Shown here: piece after piece, positions 33,042-44,084 of the stretch
Layout: each line of letters begins with the position of its first letter
Position numbering within the stretch: the stretch's first letter is position 1
Source: Macrosoma leucophasiata
Lineage: Eukaryota; Arthropoda; Insecta; Lepidoptera; Hedylidae
Direction: 5' to 3'
Assembly (NCBI GenBank): GCA_036365455.1
Contig: JAWQUS010000022.1
Coordinates: forward strand, 2,418,001 to 2,482,000
Length of the DNA stretch: 64,000 nucleotides
The notes under the pieces: generated by a model
Told to the model about the DNA's origin: nothing
The model's input: the letters and a program-made list of their open reading frames with translations, nothing else
The model's database searches: none
Translations under genes and position numbers: made by a program

Positions 33042-33290
33042 CGGTAAACTTCGTATTGCCTCAGAATGAATTAATGTGTCAAAGGTTTGATAAATACGGA
33101 CTATTTGTATCGAAAAATAAAATTGTGGTTTTTACTGTTTCCCTTCAATTTGTTCATATTTTCTTACCTTTTATACCCTCCCTGGACTTCCAAAAATCAA
33201 TCAAAAACCTAAATTAGCCGTATCGGTCCAGCCGTTCTCGAGTTTTAGCGAGACTAACGAACAGCAATTGATTTTTATATATATAGATTT
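33042..33290 (+). repeat. Family K tail
   Basis: CTAGCTGACCCGGTAAACTTC to AGCAATTGATTTTTATATA. Includes CGGTCCAGCCGTTCTCGAG. Confidence 0.7.
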
Positions 33291-33445
33291 TAAATCTATG
33301 TTATATAGGTATGCTGTGTATAGCTACATACACACGTATTTAATAAAAAGCGGTTATATTAATATTACAAACACACGCCAATTTTATTTCCTTGTATAGA
33401 TATAGATTTAAGTTATAATACAAAAAGAGCTCAGAGCTAATTCGT

Positions 33446-33555
33446 TTTTTATGTAGGAAGTTGGCAAACAAGCATGCACTTCACATTGATGTTAATAATG
33501 ACTACAGCTTGTAGACATCTGAGGTCAAAATGCAGATGCATCGCCACCCCCGAGC
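33446..33555 (-). repeat. Family A 3' fragment
   Basis: Cut at CCCCGAGC, where the next A copy begins, so it is interrupted by or adjacent to it. Confidence 0.8.
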
Positions 33556-33558
33556 TGA

Positions 33559-33831
33559 GTTTTTTTTTATGTAATGGAAGTGGCAAACAAGCTTTCACAT
33601 TGATGATAAGTGATGACTGCAGCCTATAGACACCCACAGAAAGACTAAGATGAAAATGCAGATGAGTTACCACTCCCGAGGCCTATTGTGTTATGCCTCT
33701 GTGCCGGAAATTTCAGGGCTACATTATCTCCTGACCGGAACACGATAGTGCTGAACATTACCATTTAGCGGCAAGTATATTAGGTAATGCGGTGGTGCCT
33801 ACGCGAGCTCTGTCACTGGCGCTCTACCAGT
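33559..33831 (-). repeat. Family A repeat
   Basis: Tandem neighbour of the previous fragment in the same orientation. Small deletions near both ends. Confidence 0.85.
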
Positions 33832-34075
33832 AAAATCATACCGAGGTACTATCGATATTACAATTAATGTAGTTGTTTGTTTCGCGCCACATTTTTTTTT
33901 CGCCAATAACGTTGTTGACCTTACAAAAACAAAACATATCATATAAAAAAAATATCACGTGACCCAGAAACTTGGCGATTTTCGAGAATGGTCCATAAAC
34001 GTGTGTCGAATCGTAAACAACAATGTGTATGATGTTTTTTTTAAATGTTAAGGATCTCTAAATATGAATGAACTA

Positions 34076-34265
34076 GCTGTTGCCCGCGGATCCGTCCGCG
34101 TGTATGTCGCTTTCCGCGTAACCTGTGGAAACTTATCAAATCATCCCATGGCATCCCACAGGAACATTTTTTCGGGATAAAAACTATCCAATGTGTTAAA
34201 CCAAGTTACCTTCTATGTGTGTGCCAAATTTCATGAATATCGGTTCAGCGGTTTTTGTGTGAAGG
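34076..34265 (+). repeat. Family L tail
   Basis: GCTGTTGCCCGCGGATCCG, AAATTTCATGAATATCGG, GTTTTTGTGTGAAGGAG. Confidence 0.6.
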
Positions 34266-34274
34266 AGGTGTTTA

Positions 34275-34563
34275 CTGGTGGTAGAGCTCCAGTGATGGAG
34301 CTCGCGGGCGTAGGCATCACCGCATTACCTAATATACTTGCCGCTAAATGGTAGTGTTCAGCACTATCGTGTTCCGGTCAGGTGGTAATGTACGGCCCTG
34401 TAATTTCCGGCACAGAGGCATAACACCTTAGGCCTCAGGAGTGGTAACGCATCTGCATTTTTACCTCTGGTCATTGTGTGGGTGTCTATAGGCTGCAGTC
34501 ATCACTTAACATCAATGTGAACTGTATGCTTGTTTGCCACTTTTAAAACATAAAAAAAAAAAA
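34275..34563 (+). repeat. Family A repeat, full length, forward
   Basis: CTGGTGGTAGAGCTCCAGTG to an A13 tail. A good reference copy for both ends. Confidence 0.92.
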
Positions 34564-34588
34564 TATTTCGCACTTATTAGCATTTTGT

Positions 34589-34756
34589 GTAATAATAATA
34601 ATGGAAACCCATTATACGTCCCACTGCTGGGCACGAGTCTCTCCCCTCTTATAGCAACCGGGACCAACGGCTTAACGTGCCCTCCGAAGCGAGGTAACGC
34701 GCATTTTAATTTGCCACTAGCGGTCACCCATCACACACCCGACCGCGCCCGTAAAG
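34589..34756 (-). repeat. Family B SINE with internal deletion
   Basis: The 3' end and central head region are joined directly at CTCCCCTC/TTATAGCAACC; about 150 bp is absent between them, and the start is cut. Confidence 0.8.
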
Positions 34757-34842
34757 TATTTAATTATCTCATACTTTTTGGAAGACCAATAAAAAAAAGT
34801 CAACATCCCAATCTATTATACAAAAATAAGTCGGGTTTTCCT

Positions 34843-34995
34843 TCCTGACGTTATAACTCCAGAACGCACGAACCGATTTCCACGGTTTTGCATTCGTTGG
34901 AAAGATCTCGGGCTCCGTGAGGTTTATAGTAAATAAAATTCAGGATTATAAAACGACATCCAAGCGGGCGAAGCCGCGGGAAACAGCTACTTGTA
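34843..34995 (-). repeat. Family L-like tail
   Basis: GAACGCACGAACCGATTTCC and GGCGAAGCCGCGGGAAAC. Related to 8.82-8.95 kb. Confidence 0.5.
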
Positions 34996-35418
34996 TCTAA
35001 AAATCAACCATCTGCACCATTGTGCGCCATTCTGACTCGCACTTCATCAGTGTACAAATTTGAGAACCATTGCAATATATTCACATGATTATTATCTGTC
35101 ACAGCTTGTCAATATTTTTTATCTTTGCAATCGTTATTAATATCACACAAGGAAGTTTGATTTAAATCCTGTTTCTATTCAAATAAAGTTTTTTTTAAGA
35201 TTTCTAATAATATATTATCGATGTTTTTTGTATTAATTTTGTCTAGAACTTTGTAAACGTTTAAATGCAAAATAAAACTAATAAATTAGGTTTAAACTAG
35301 GGTTGTCAATATTAATGAGTTAGCTTGGCCAAGGAATGCGGATTTGGCCAAATGAAATGAGACTGGGCCAAAATAGCCAAACTTGGCTAACATAGTCAAA
35401 CTTGGCCAAAATACAGTC
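34996..35418. other. No gene; TTGGCCAA-rich end
   Basis: 35320-35415 holds several GGCCAA / TTGGC words; similar wording recurs at 38440-38480. No frame is convincing. Confidence 0.4.
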
Positions 35419-35419
35419 A

Positions 35420-35711
35420 TTTTTTTTTTTTTTTATGTAATGGTCGTGGCAAACAAGCATGCAGTTGACATTGATGTTAAGTGATGATTGCAGCCTATAG
35501 ACACCCACATGAAGACCAAGGTCAAAATGGAGATGCGTTACCACTCCTGAGGCCTAAGGTGTTATGCCTCTGTGCCGGAAATTACAGGGCCGTACATTAC
35601 CACCTGACCGAAACACGATAGTGCTGAACACTACCATTTAGCGGCAAGTATATTAGGTAATGCGGTGGTGCCTACGCCCGCGAGCTCCGTCACTGAAGCT
35701 CTACCACCAGT
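35420..35711 (-). repeat. Family A repeat, full length
   Basis: T-run to ACCACCAGT. A further 30-bp A scrap follows at 35722-35750. Confidence 0.9.
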
Positions 35712-35773
35712 GAAAAACGATTGTGGCAAACAAGCATGCAGTTCACATGTTCACGACTTTGTATTAGATTTTA

Positions 35774-35980
35774 AACGACCCCATCAGTCCAGCGGTGTGA
35801 GCCGACCGTTTGATTTGAAGGGTCCCAGGGTCGATCCCCGCACCGGGACAAATATTTGTATGGCCTACAGATATTTGTTTCGAGTCTGGGTGTTTGTGTT
35901 TGTGTTGTGTGCGTACAACGGCACCCACGACACAGGTTTATACCTAGTGTGGGGCTGTGAGTGTAAGCGTATTTTTTTTA
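35774..35980 (+). repeat. Family D tRNA-headed SINE
   Basis: B box variant GGGTCGATCCCC. Ends GTGTAAGCGTATTTTTTTTA. Confidence 0.85.
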
Positions 35981-35989
35981 TTTATTTAT

Positions 35990-36625
35990 TTGATACGTTC
36001 CACTGCTGGGCACGAGTCTCTCCCCTTCTTGGGAGAAGGCCAGGAGCTTACTCCACCACTCTGCTCGAATGCGGGTTGGTGGAGATACGGATTAGTGGCC
36101 AACCCGATGTCGGATATTTTCAAGCCGCCCATAAGTCCTTCGACAAGGTTTAAGGTCAACGAATGCTCTCTATTTTTTTTTTTATGTTCTAAAAGTGGCA
36201 AACAAGCGTGCAGTTCACATTGATGTTAAGTGATGACTGCAGCCTATAGACACCCACACAATGACCAGAGGTCAAAATGCAAATGCGCTGCCACTCCTGA
36301 GGCATTAGGTGTTATGCCTCTGTGCCGAAAATTACAGAGCCGTACATTACCACCTGACCGGAACATGATAGTGCTGAACACTACCATTTAACGGCAAGTA
36401 TATTAGGTAATGCGGTGGTGCCTACGCCCGCGAGCTCCGTCACTGGAGCTCTACCACCAGTAAAAATCAATAGCAACCAGGACCGACGGCTTAACGTGCC
36501 CTCCGAAGCACGGAAACGCGCATTTTAATTTGGCACTAGCGGGCACCCATCACACACTTTACCGCCCGTATCGCTTAACCGAGTAGATCACTTCCGATCT
36601 ATACCAGCCGCGGGGTCAGCGCGCT
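35990..36625 (-). repeat. Family B SINE split by A
   Basis: 35990-36172 and 36466-36625 are the two halves. Confidence 0.85.
36173..36461 (-). repeat. Family A repeat nested in B
   Basis: Full-length reverse copy. Shows that A was active after this B insertion, the opposite order to 29 kb. Confidence 0.9.
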
Positions 36626-36683
36626 TCTAAGTTATTATTAGTAGTTATTTACTATTAAGTTGTTTAAAAATATTATAGATATT

Positions 36684-37143
36684 TTATGTTTTAAAGAAAA
36701 ATGGAAAGAAAAATTTGACTTCAGGCGAGACTCGAACTCGCGGCCTACTGGGAATCTAGTCCAGCCACTCTTCCAACTGAGCTACTGAAGTCCTGCCCGA
36801 TTTGTCAAATCTTTCCTTCACATTTATTGCATTGCTTTATGGTAGCAGCAGCGCCATCTATTGCCAACTATGCTAGTTAGGCAACCGATATAATAGACTT
36901 TGCAGTTTATTGAATATCGTAAAGAAGTCGCTTTTACCCTTAATTATTGTTTTATATTATTTCGCATTAACACATGCTTGTGAAATATATTTTATTTTAA
37001 TTTTTATTGGAAGAGCGGCTGGACTAGATTCCCAGTAGGCCCCGAGTTCGAGTCTCGCCTGAAGTCAATTTTTTCTTTCCATTTTTCTTTAAAATAAAAT
37101 ATATTTCACAAGCATGTGTTAATGCGAAATAATATAAAACAAT
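36684..37143. mobile_element. Family E inverted dimer with target duplication
   Basis: 13-bp duplication TATTATAGATATT at 36671-36683 and 37144-37156. Inside, a reversed unit (with tRNA-like core at about 36717-36791) runs to about 37000, then switches directly to a forward partial unit starting inside the D-arm (ATTGGAAGAGCGGCTGG). The insert ends AAAACAAT. Confidence 0.9.
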
Positions 37144-37216
37144 TATTATAGATATTATTGACGATGTACTAATTATTGCTCTTTAGTCTGCTACTGTACG
37201 TGCTACAAAATATTTG

Positions 37217-37425
37217 ATAGTTTAAAAATAATCTTAAATCACTTAATATGAATTGAATGTTAAGTCATTTTTTATTTTAATCAGAGAAGTAGCACGCGAG
37301 GAATACTGTTATCTAATACTTAGTTAATAACAGATAATTGCCGCGAAATTCAGCAGTTTGTAGGTTATATCGTAAAACGTTATTTATGATCATTTTATTG
37401 CTTGCGGTCATATGGAGCTTCTGTC
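37217..37425 (+). repeat. Family U local duplication, copy 1
   Basis: Shares ordered blocks (TTAATATGAATTGAATGT, AAGTAGCACG, TTAGTTAATAACA, TTGCGGTCATATGGAGCT) with 38478-38695, in the same orientation. Confidence 0.7.
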
Positions 37426-37549
37426 TTATATACATTAATTGTACGTAATGCATTACGAAACTATATAAGGTTTTATTTACCGATGGTAGAGTTCCAGTGT
37501 CAGAATTTTTCTCTGGAAGAATGTTTTTTTTTTTACTTTTTCTGTTAAC

Positions 37550-37856
37550 TGCCTCGGTAGCCTAGTGGTAGCAGGCCACTACTACTACGCTGAGGTCCTG
37601 GGTTCGATTCCCGGGTAGGGGGTTATCAGAGATAATGGTGAAAAAGCCTTTATCTCTGGTTCTATTGGGATTTTTCCATTTTCTGGAAATTTCCCAGTAC
37701 CTCAAAGTTTGGTAATGTGCCCGGAGATGTCAACAGGCTCGCCACCTGTTACATGGGCCAAAACGTAACCGGCGAATCGTGGGTGTTTGCATGTATGCTT
37801 GAATGCATGCATTTACCTCTGCCTACCCCTTCGGGGATTACAGGCGTGAAGTTACG
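37550..37856 (+). repeat. Family C SINE
   Basis: Nearly identical to 53.83 kb. Imperfect flanking repeat TTACTTTTTCTGT / TTACTTTTTTTGT. Confidence 0.88.
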
Positions 37857-38049
37857 TTACTTTTTTTGTAAAAAAACTCTTAAACTTAGAAGAGTTTAGA
37901 AATTACAAAAAATGTTAAATAAACATTTAGTTGAATAATTGTATGGGATACCTATCTTATACAATTATTCACTGAATTTAATTAGTGTAACATCTGAACA
38001 CTCAATTCATGTGTTACTTTCAGTTTTATCACTAAAACAGTAAATTAGA

Positions 38050-38215
38050 AGTGGTCAAGCGCGCGGCGCGGATGTAGCACCGGGGCTGGCCCCCTCTGCT
38101 GCGGCTTCTTCTGGCCTGCCATGCAGGTCGGCGTTGGGTGCCCTGGGATTCAAGGGCTTCGGTGAAGGAGGCACGCATCGTCAGACGAGAGAGGGGTGGG
38201 GGCTTTATACACTTT
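38050..38215 (+). repeat. GC-rich block, possible LINE 3' UTR
   Basis: GC-rich (CCGGGGCTGGCCCCCTCTGC, AGAGGGGTGGGGGCTT), ending at a long T tract. No coding frame assigned. Confidence 0.35.
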
Positions 38216-38395
38216 TTTTTTTAATATTATTATTTTTTTTTTTATTTATATTTTTTTTTACTACACTTTTTTTTTGTTAAATTTTTTTTTTTCGTTTTCT
38301 TTTCTTTTTTTCCTTTTTTTTTCTTTTTTTCCCCTTTTTTCCCCGTTTTGTTTTTTTTTTCCTCCTTTTTTTTAATGTCAATTTTTTTTTTGCTA
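38216..38395. repeat. Polypyrimidine tract
   Basis: About 180 bp with T and C almost exclusively on the + strand (long T runs broken by C). Confidence 0.9.
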
Positions 38396-38477
38396 CTCCT
38401 AGAAGTGGTCGAAAACCCTATTAAAGCCAATTGTCTTTATTTTGGCCAAGTTTGGGTATTTTAGCCAAGTTTGGAAA

Positions 38478-38695
38478 TTTTAGTTTTAAAATAACCTTGA
38501 ATCACTCAATATGAATAGAATGTAAAGCATTTTATTATTTTAATATAAAAAGTAGCACGTGAGTGAAACTACGGCTATTAAATATTTAGTTAATAACAAA
38601 TAATTGATAAAAAATCCGCAAAGTTTTTTGGTTGTAAAATGTTATTTAGGTAGGTATGTTCTCATTTTATTGGTTGCGGTCATATGGAGCTACTG
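38478..38695 (+). repeat. Family U local duplication, copy 2
   Basis: Partner of 37.22-37.43 kb, about 1.26 kb downstream, moderately diverged. Confidence 0.7.
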
Positions 38696-38794
38696 AGTTT
38701 TTTTTTGTGGAATCGACTCATGTAGGTATATTCGGCACTGAGGTTGCTCCAGACCTCTGATATATACATATATATCCGAGACGTTAAAAATACA

Positions 38795-38796
<2 letters not shown>

Positions 38797-38836
<40 letters not shown>

Positions 38837-38862
38837 TTTTATATATATATATATATATTTTG
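38797..38862. repeat. (AT)n microsatellite
   Basis: Two runs of TA/AT repeats separated by TTTGTTGTTTTT. Confidence 0.95.
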
Positions 38863-38919
38863 TTTTTGCAAAATATCTTTTTTTGATATTAATGTTAATA
38901 AGTTCTTTATCTTGATTCA

Positions 38920-41900
38920 TCATCATCATCATCATCATTTCAGCCAAAAGACGTCCACTGCTGGACAAAGGCCTCCCCCAAAGAATGCCACAACGAACGG
39001 TCCTGGGCCGCCCTCATCCAACGATTGCCCGCGACCTTCACCAGGTCGTCGGTCCACCTCGTGGGGGGCCTGCCTACGCTTCGTCTTCCGGTACGCGGTC
39101 GCCACTCTAGAACTCTTCTGCCCCAACGGCCGTCAGTTCTGCGAGCTATGTGCCCTGCCCACTGCCACTTGAGTTTCGCTATTCGATGGGCTATGTCGGT
39201 TACTTTGGTCCTCATGCGGATCTCCTCATTTCTGATTCGATCTCGCAGAGTAACTCCGAGCATAGCCCTCTCCATAGCTCTCTGAGTGACCTTGAGCCTT
39301 CTTATGAGGCCCATAGTGAGCGACCACGTTTCTGTTCCGTATGTCATCACTGGCAACACACACTGGTCAAAGACCTTCTTCTTCAGACACTGCGGTAAAT
39401 TGGACGAGAAGATATAACGCAGCTTCCCGAACGCTGCCCATCCGAGTTGGATTCGGCGATTGACCTCTTTCTCGAAGTTGGACCTACCTAACTGGACCGT
39501 TTGTCCCAGGTATACGTAATCGTCAACAACTTCAAGTGTAGTACCCTCGACCATAACAGGAGTGGGCATAACAAGGACATTCGACATAATTTTCGTCTTG
39601 TCCATGTTCATTTTAAGGCCCACTCGTTGGGAGGCCCTACTGAGGCCATTGAGCATTGTGCCAAGGTCTTCCAGGGTCTCAGCCATGACTACGATATCAT
39701 CCGCAAATCGAAGGTGGGAGATGTACTCGCCGTTAATGTTGATGCCGAGTCCGTTCCAGTCCAGAAGCTTGAAGACATCTTCCAATGCAGCGGTGAACAG
39801 TTTCGGAGATATGACATCTCCCTGTCTCACACCTCGCTGCAGTTGGATAGGTTTCGAGTTCTGGTCCTGAAGGCGAACCGACATAGTGGCGTTTTCGTAC
39901 AAGCTCCTTAGCACCTCGATGTATCGGTAGTCGACTTGGCACCTCTGGAGTGACTGTAGCACAGCCCAAATCTCGACCGAATCGAAGGCTTTCTCATAGT
40001 CCACAAACGCTAGACAGAGGGGCTGGTTATACTCTTCTGTCTTCTGTATAACCTGCCGCAGCGTGTGTATGTGGTCTATGGTGCTAAAACCTTTACGGAA
40101 CCCGGCTTGTTCGGGAGGCTGGAAGTCGTCGAGTCTGCGAGATAGACGGTTCGTAACCACTCTCGAAAACAGCTTATAGACGTGACTTAGAAGTGCGATG
40201 GGCCTATAATTTTTAAGAAGGGTATTGTCGCCTTTCTTGAAGAACAGTACCACCACACTTCTGTGCCACGCCTGTGGCGTTTTTCCCTCGGATATGACGG
40301 AATTGAACATCAACTGAAGAGCTTCTAATACTGGCCTTCCGCCCGCTTTCAGGAGTTCAGCAGTGATTCCGTCATCACCCGGCGCCCTGTTGTTTTTGAG
40401 CTGTTTGAGAGCCGTGCTAATCTCGTCTAGACTGACGTCCGGGATATCTTCGGTGTAGTGTCGGGTCAGTCCGGCTCTAGGATCTGCTTCCGGACTGTTA
40501 ACAGGTGGTCGTGCTGTCGTGTATAACTGTCCGTAAAACCGTTCGATCTCTTCTGCAAGCTCAGGTTTCGACGATACGATTCTGTTGTCCTCTGTCTTCA
40601 GCTTAGTGAGACGGCTTTGCCCTTAGGACAGATCTTTGGCGAACACTTTAGAGCCCTTGTGCCGCTCTATGGCTGCTTTAATACTATCAGTATTAAAGTG
40701 CCGAAGGTCGCGAGTCAATGACTTCGAGATCTGTCTGTTGAGCCGCCTGTACACTAAAGCATCTTCAGAGGACTTCAGAACCATACCGCGCCTCTCCTCC
40801 ATGAGCTTGAGAGTTGAGCTGGAGATCTTTTTGGTTTTATTCGTAGGGCGGGTCTTGAAAAACTTAGAGCCCGCCGTACGGACAGTTTCCACTAACCTGT
40901 TATTGTAATCGTCCACATCTACGCACTCTCTCAGGCATTCGAAGCGATTTTGTAGCTCGAGTTGAAAGCTCTCGGGGTTTTGGATTTGGGCAGGTGCTGG
41001 GCGGAGCGTAGACTTCATTAGTCGGGATCTTTCGATCTTGACCTTTATATTCAGTGTGCCTCTTACCAATCGGTGATCACTTCCGGTTTTTACCGAATTG
41101 ATCACAGAGACATCACTGAATATATGCCGCCTCGTGGACATAATGAAGTCTATCTCATTTTTAGTCGCACCATCAGGACTGATCCAGGTCCACTTCCGGC
41201 ATTCCCGCTTCTTGAAGAAAGAGTTCATCATGAAGAGGCTCTCTTTCTCCATGAAGTCAGCCAGAGTCTGGCCCCTGGCGTTTCGTCGCCCATATCCAAA
41301 TCGTCCCACTTTCAGCTCATGATCACCTCGAACGCCCAATTTTGCGTTGAAATCCCCCATGACAACGTTGTAGTGGGTCTTCGAACTATGTATGGCTCTG
41401 GATATGTCCTCATACATAGTTTCTACCTCATCATCCGAGTGTGCGGAGGTTGGGGCGTAGACCTGTATGACCTTCAGCGAATACCGTTTGGTTATTCTGA
41501 GTATAAGGTACGCCACTCTCGACGACACACTCTCGATCTTGACAACGTTGTTCACGAGGGACTTGTGGACGATGAACCCGACACCACCTTGGGACAGTTG
41601 GTCGCCCTCCCGGAAATAGAGCAGGTTACCAGACTTGAGGGTTATCGAGTCCTCCCCCTGTCTTCGGACTTCCGATAACCCTACAATGTGCCACCGTAAC
41701 CCGCTCAATTCTTCCTCCAGTTCCATAACTTTCTCGTCAGTCCGCAGCTTCCGTACGTTGTATGTTGCCAGGGCCAGTTGTCGTCGGGTGTGGTACCCTG
41801 GCATCTCCCGGTGATTCTTAGCACCCCCTGCCCCGCCGTTACCATGACCGGTACCACCATGGTCAGGAATAGCGAAGCTACCGGGGACTAGGGGCCGTTG

Positions 41901-42141
41901 TGTACTGGTGTGATGCATTTGGGGTGATTTGCCATAATCGCCACGCTTGGCATGCGGGTTGGCGATCGCAGTGGCGGCAATTTTATCACGGGACGCTGCT
42001 GCCCATCCCGGATACTCCTACCGCCATGGTTTGACCGCCATTATTCGGTTGACTGACTGCACTAGAGGAAGAATTCCCTCCACTAGAAGAGAATTCTTCC
42101 GCTAGCGGGCGATGGGGTCGTCACATCCCGACGCCAAAAAA
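38920..42141 (-). mobile_element. Apparently full-length RTE-type LINE, 3222 bp
   Basis: 9-bp target duplication CTTGATTCA at 38911-38919 and 42142-42150. On the minus strand: a 5' leader of about 223 nt, one long endonuclease-RT ORF, and a very short 3' UTR ending in a (ATG)n run, as RTE elements do. Size and architecture fit RTE. Confidence 0.92.
38940..41918 (-). pseudogene. RTE endonuclease-reverse transcriptase with one in-frame stop
   Basis: ATG at 41918, final stop at 38940, 993 codons in one frame broken only by TAA at 40625-40623. Residues ~47-290: APE endonuclease with ATYNVRKLRTD, HIVGLSEVRRQ (catalytic Glu), VMGDFNAKLG, NEIDFIM and SDHRLV. After the stop: APGDDGI, then RT with RPIALLSHVYKLFSRV, AFVDYEKAFDSV (motif A Asp), GVRQGDVISPKLF (motif B), FADDIVVM (motif C Asp pair). 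The C-terminus has PVMTYGTETWSLT and the MLGVTLRDRIRNEEI block. All catalytic motifs are present, suggesting a recent insertion. Alternative: a sequencing error at one base. Confidence 0.93.
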
Positions 42142-42150
42142 CTTGATTCA

Positions 42151-42304
42151 CATAGTTTAGAATCTCATTAAACACGTGCCGTCAACGTCAGCACCATACT
42201 CTTATCGGATTTCACACAATATGCGTTTCCCTGAAGGCTTTCCTTCGGTACAATTTACCCAACTAGTCGGATTCACTTGACTGTCATATTAAATAAATAA
42301 CTGA
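42151..42304. other. Target-side flank of the RTE
   Basis: Nothing coding seen. Confidence 0.4.
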
Positions 42305-42392
42305 CTGACTGACTTTAACGCCGCATTTATACGAATACGAAATATCGTTTAACTTGACACTGGCAAAATGCGTAATGGCGATGCCATTTTAA
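42305..42392 (-). repeat. Family M partial
   Basis: GAATACGAAATATCGTTTAAC and GCGATGCCAT blocks only. Confidence 0.6.
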
Positions 42393-42488
42393 ATTAAAAA
42401 AAAAAAATTGTTCTTTACTTTAATATTATAAGAAATCCTAAAAGTCTTTTTCGTTACATTATTATGTAACATAAGAAATGTATTGTAT

Positions 42489-42695
42489 GACAACCCGGTT
42501 AGTCCAGCGGTGTGAAACCACCGTTTGATTCGAAGGGTCGCGGGTTCGATCCCCGCATCGGGACAAATATTTGTATGGCCTACAGATATTTGTTTCGGGT
42601 CTGGGTGTTTGTGTATGTGTTGTATGTGTACAACGGCACCCACGACACAGGTTTATACCTACTGTGGGGCTGTGAGTGTAGGGGTATTTTTTTAT
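42489..42695 (+). repeat. Family D tRNA-headed SINE, reference copy
   Basis: Complete: GGTTAGTCCAGCGGTGTG, GGTTCGATCCCCGC, GGTTTATACCTACTGTGGGG, GTGAGTGTAGGGGTATTTTT. Confidence 0.88.
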
Positions 42696-42931
42696 TATTG
42701 TACCGAAAAAACCTGTAAACATGAGTCCGACTCGCACTTGGTCGGTTTTTTTTTAGCAGACGTTCGTAATGAGCACCTCGATGTGACCTCTGGTGCCTAC
42801 AACAATTATTCTCGCGTACAAGATCAAGTGTTATGAGATAACTGTATGAAGCCAAATAACATTTTTCATTGTCAGGTCAATGCCCGAAAGTAAAGGTTGT
42901 TCACAAAAATAAACAATATTTATAGAGTACT

Positions 42932-43182
42932 AGTTGACCCGGCAAACTTCGTATTGCCTCAGAATGAAATAATGTGTCAAAGGTTTGATAGATACGGACT
43001 ATTTGTTTGGGAACAGAAAATGAAATTGTGGTTTTTACTATTTCCCTTCAATTTCTTCATATTTTTTTATCTTTCATTCACCGATCATTCAAAACCAAAA
43101 ATAGCCAAATCGGTTCAGCCGTTCTCGAGTTTTAGCGAGACTAACGAACAGCAATTGATTTTTATATAGGTATATAGATAGA
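42932..43182 (+). repeat. Family K tail
   Basis: From CTAGTTGACCCGGCAAAC to ATTGATTTTTATATAGG. Confidence 0.7.
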
Positions 43183-43196
43183 TTTTTAAACAGTAC

Positions 43197-43330
43197 TTTT
43201 TTTATGAAATGAAGTGGTAAACAAGCATACAGTTCACATTTATATTAAGTGATGACTGCAGCCTATAGACACCCACGTAAGGTGTTATGCCTCTGGAAAT
43301 TACGGGGTCGTACATTTTACCAGATTGTTA
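43197..43330 (-). repeat. Family A repeat, deleted
   Basis: The middle segment between CACCCACG and TAAGGTGTTATGCC is missing, and the 5' part is absent. Confidence 0.75.
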
Positions 43331-43387
43331 CCATGGATGCAAGACACCGACACTTTTTTCACACCCGTCAATCGAAGGAAAGGTATA

Positions 43388-43620
43388 GGTCGCGCCACGT
43401 AAAAAGAACGCTGGAAGAAAGTAGAAGGGATGTGTTCGCGCATCGGTACACTCGCGCACGAAAGTACTAGCCCTATTGGTTTATTTTTGATCTAGCTTTC
43501 GCTTGCGGTTTCGTGTATTGGTAGGCAGATTGAAAACGCCGCACCTCATACTACCAAATAGATCGATAAATCGTCTACTGCGCAGCTTGACCGCCAGCGT
43601 TCTTTTTACCTGGCGCGACC
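43388..43620 (-). mobile_element. Family G MITE, second copy
   Basis: 233 bp, reversed relative to 11956-12188 and nearly identical. TATA on both flanks. Confidence 0.85.
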
Positions 43621-44084
43621 TATACTAAAATGTTCAATATGAAGCTGTGGTCGATGTAGATATGTTATTTACGAGCAGTCAGTCATGAAACACATTTTTT
43701 ATTCGCATTTGCAAAATCGTGTGTTTTCTAGCACTTCTTTAGCATAGTTTTTAAATGATTTTTTTGTTACGTATGTACCTACATAATATTTAATCTATTT
43801 AGACAAAAAATAATAAAGCAAAACAAAAACTACATCAGATGATTATTGATAATTTTTTTGTGCACCATGTATAAATAATGATACCTTACACATCAAAGAG
43901 TACCTTTTTGCAAATCAGAACCGAACAACAACTATTTTTTACCTCACCTTTTTAAGGATGACGTGTGATTGAAATAATCAATAAGTTCTTTATGATCATC
44001 ATCTTCATTTCAAGTCATCGTGACGTAAGTTAACGGTTATCAAAACGTTATTATAGGGTTCTTTGGGCAGATTCCATTGAAAGA
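43621..44084. other. No gene seen
   Basis: AT-rich with no listed repeat. Confidence 0.4.

Noticed and set aside
38242..38430. Lysine-rich 62-codon ORF
   Set aside because: Artefact of the polypyrimidine tract.
39025..41678. Plus-strand ORFs up to 201 codons across the RTE
   Set aside because: Antisense shadows of the long endonuclease-RT frame, which has clear catalytic motifs.
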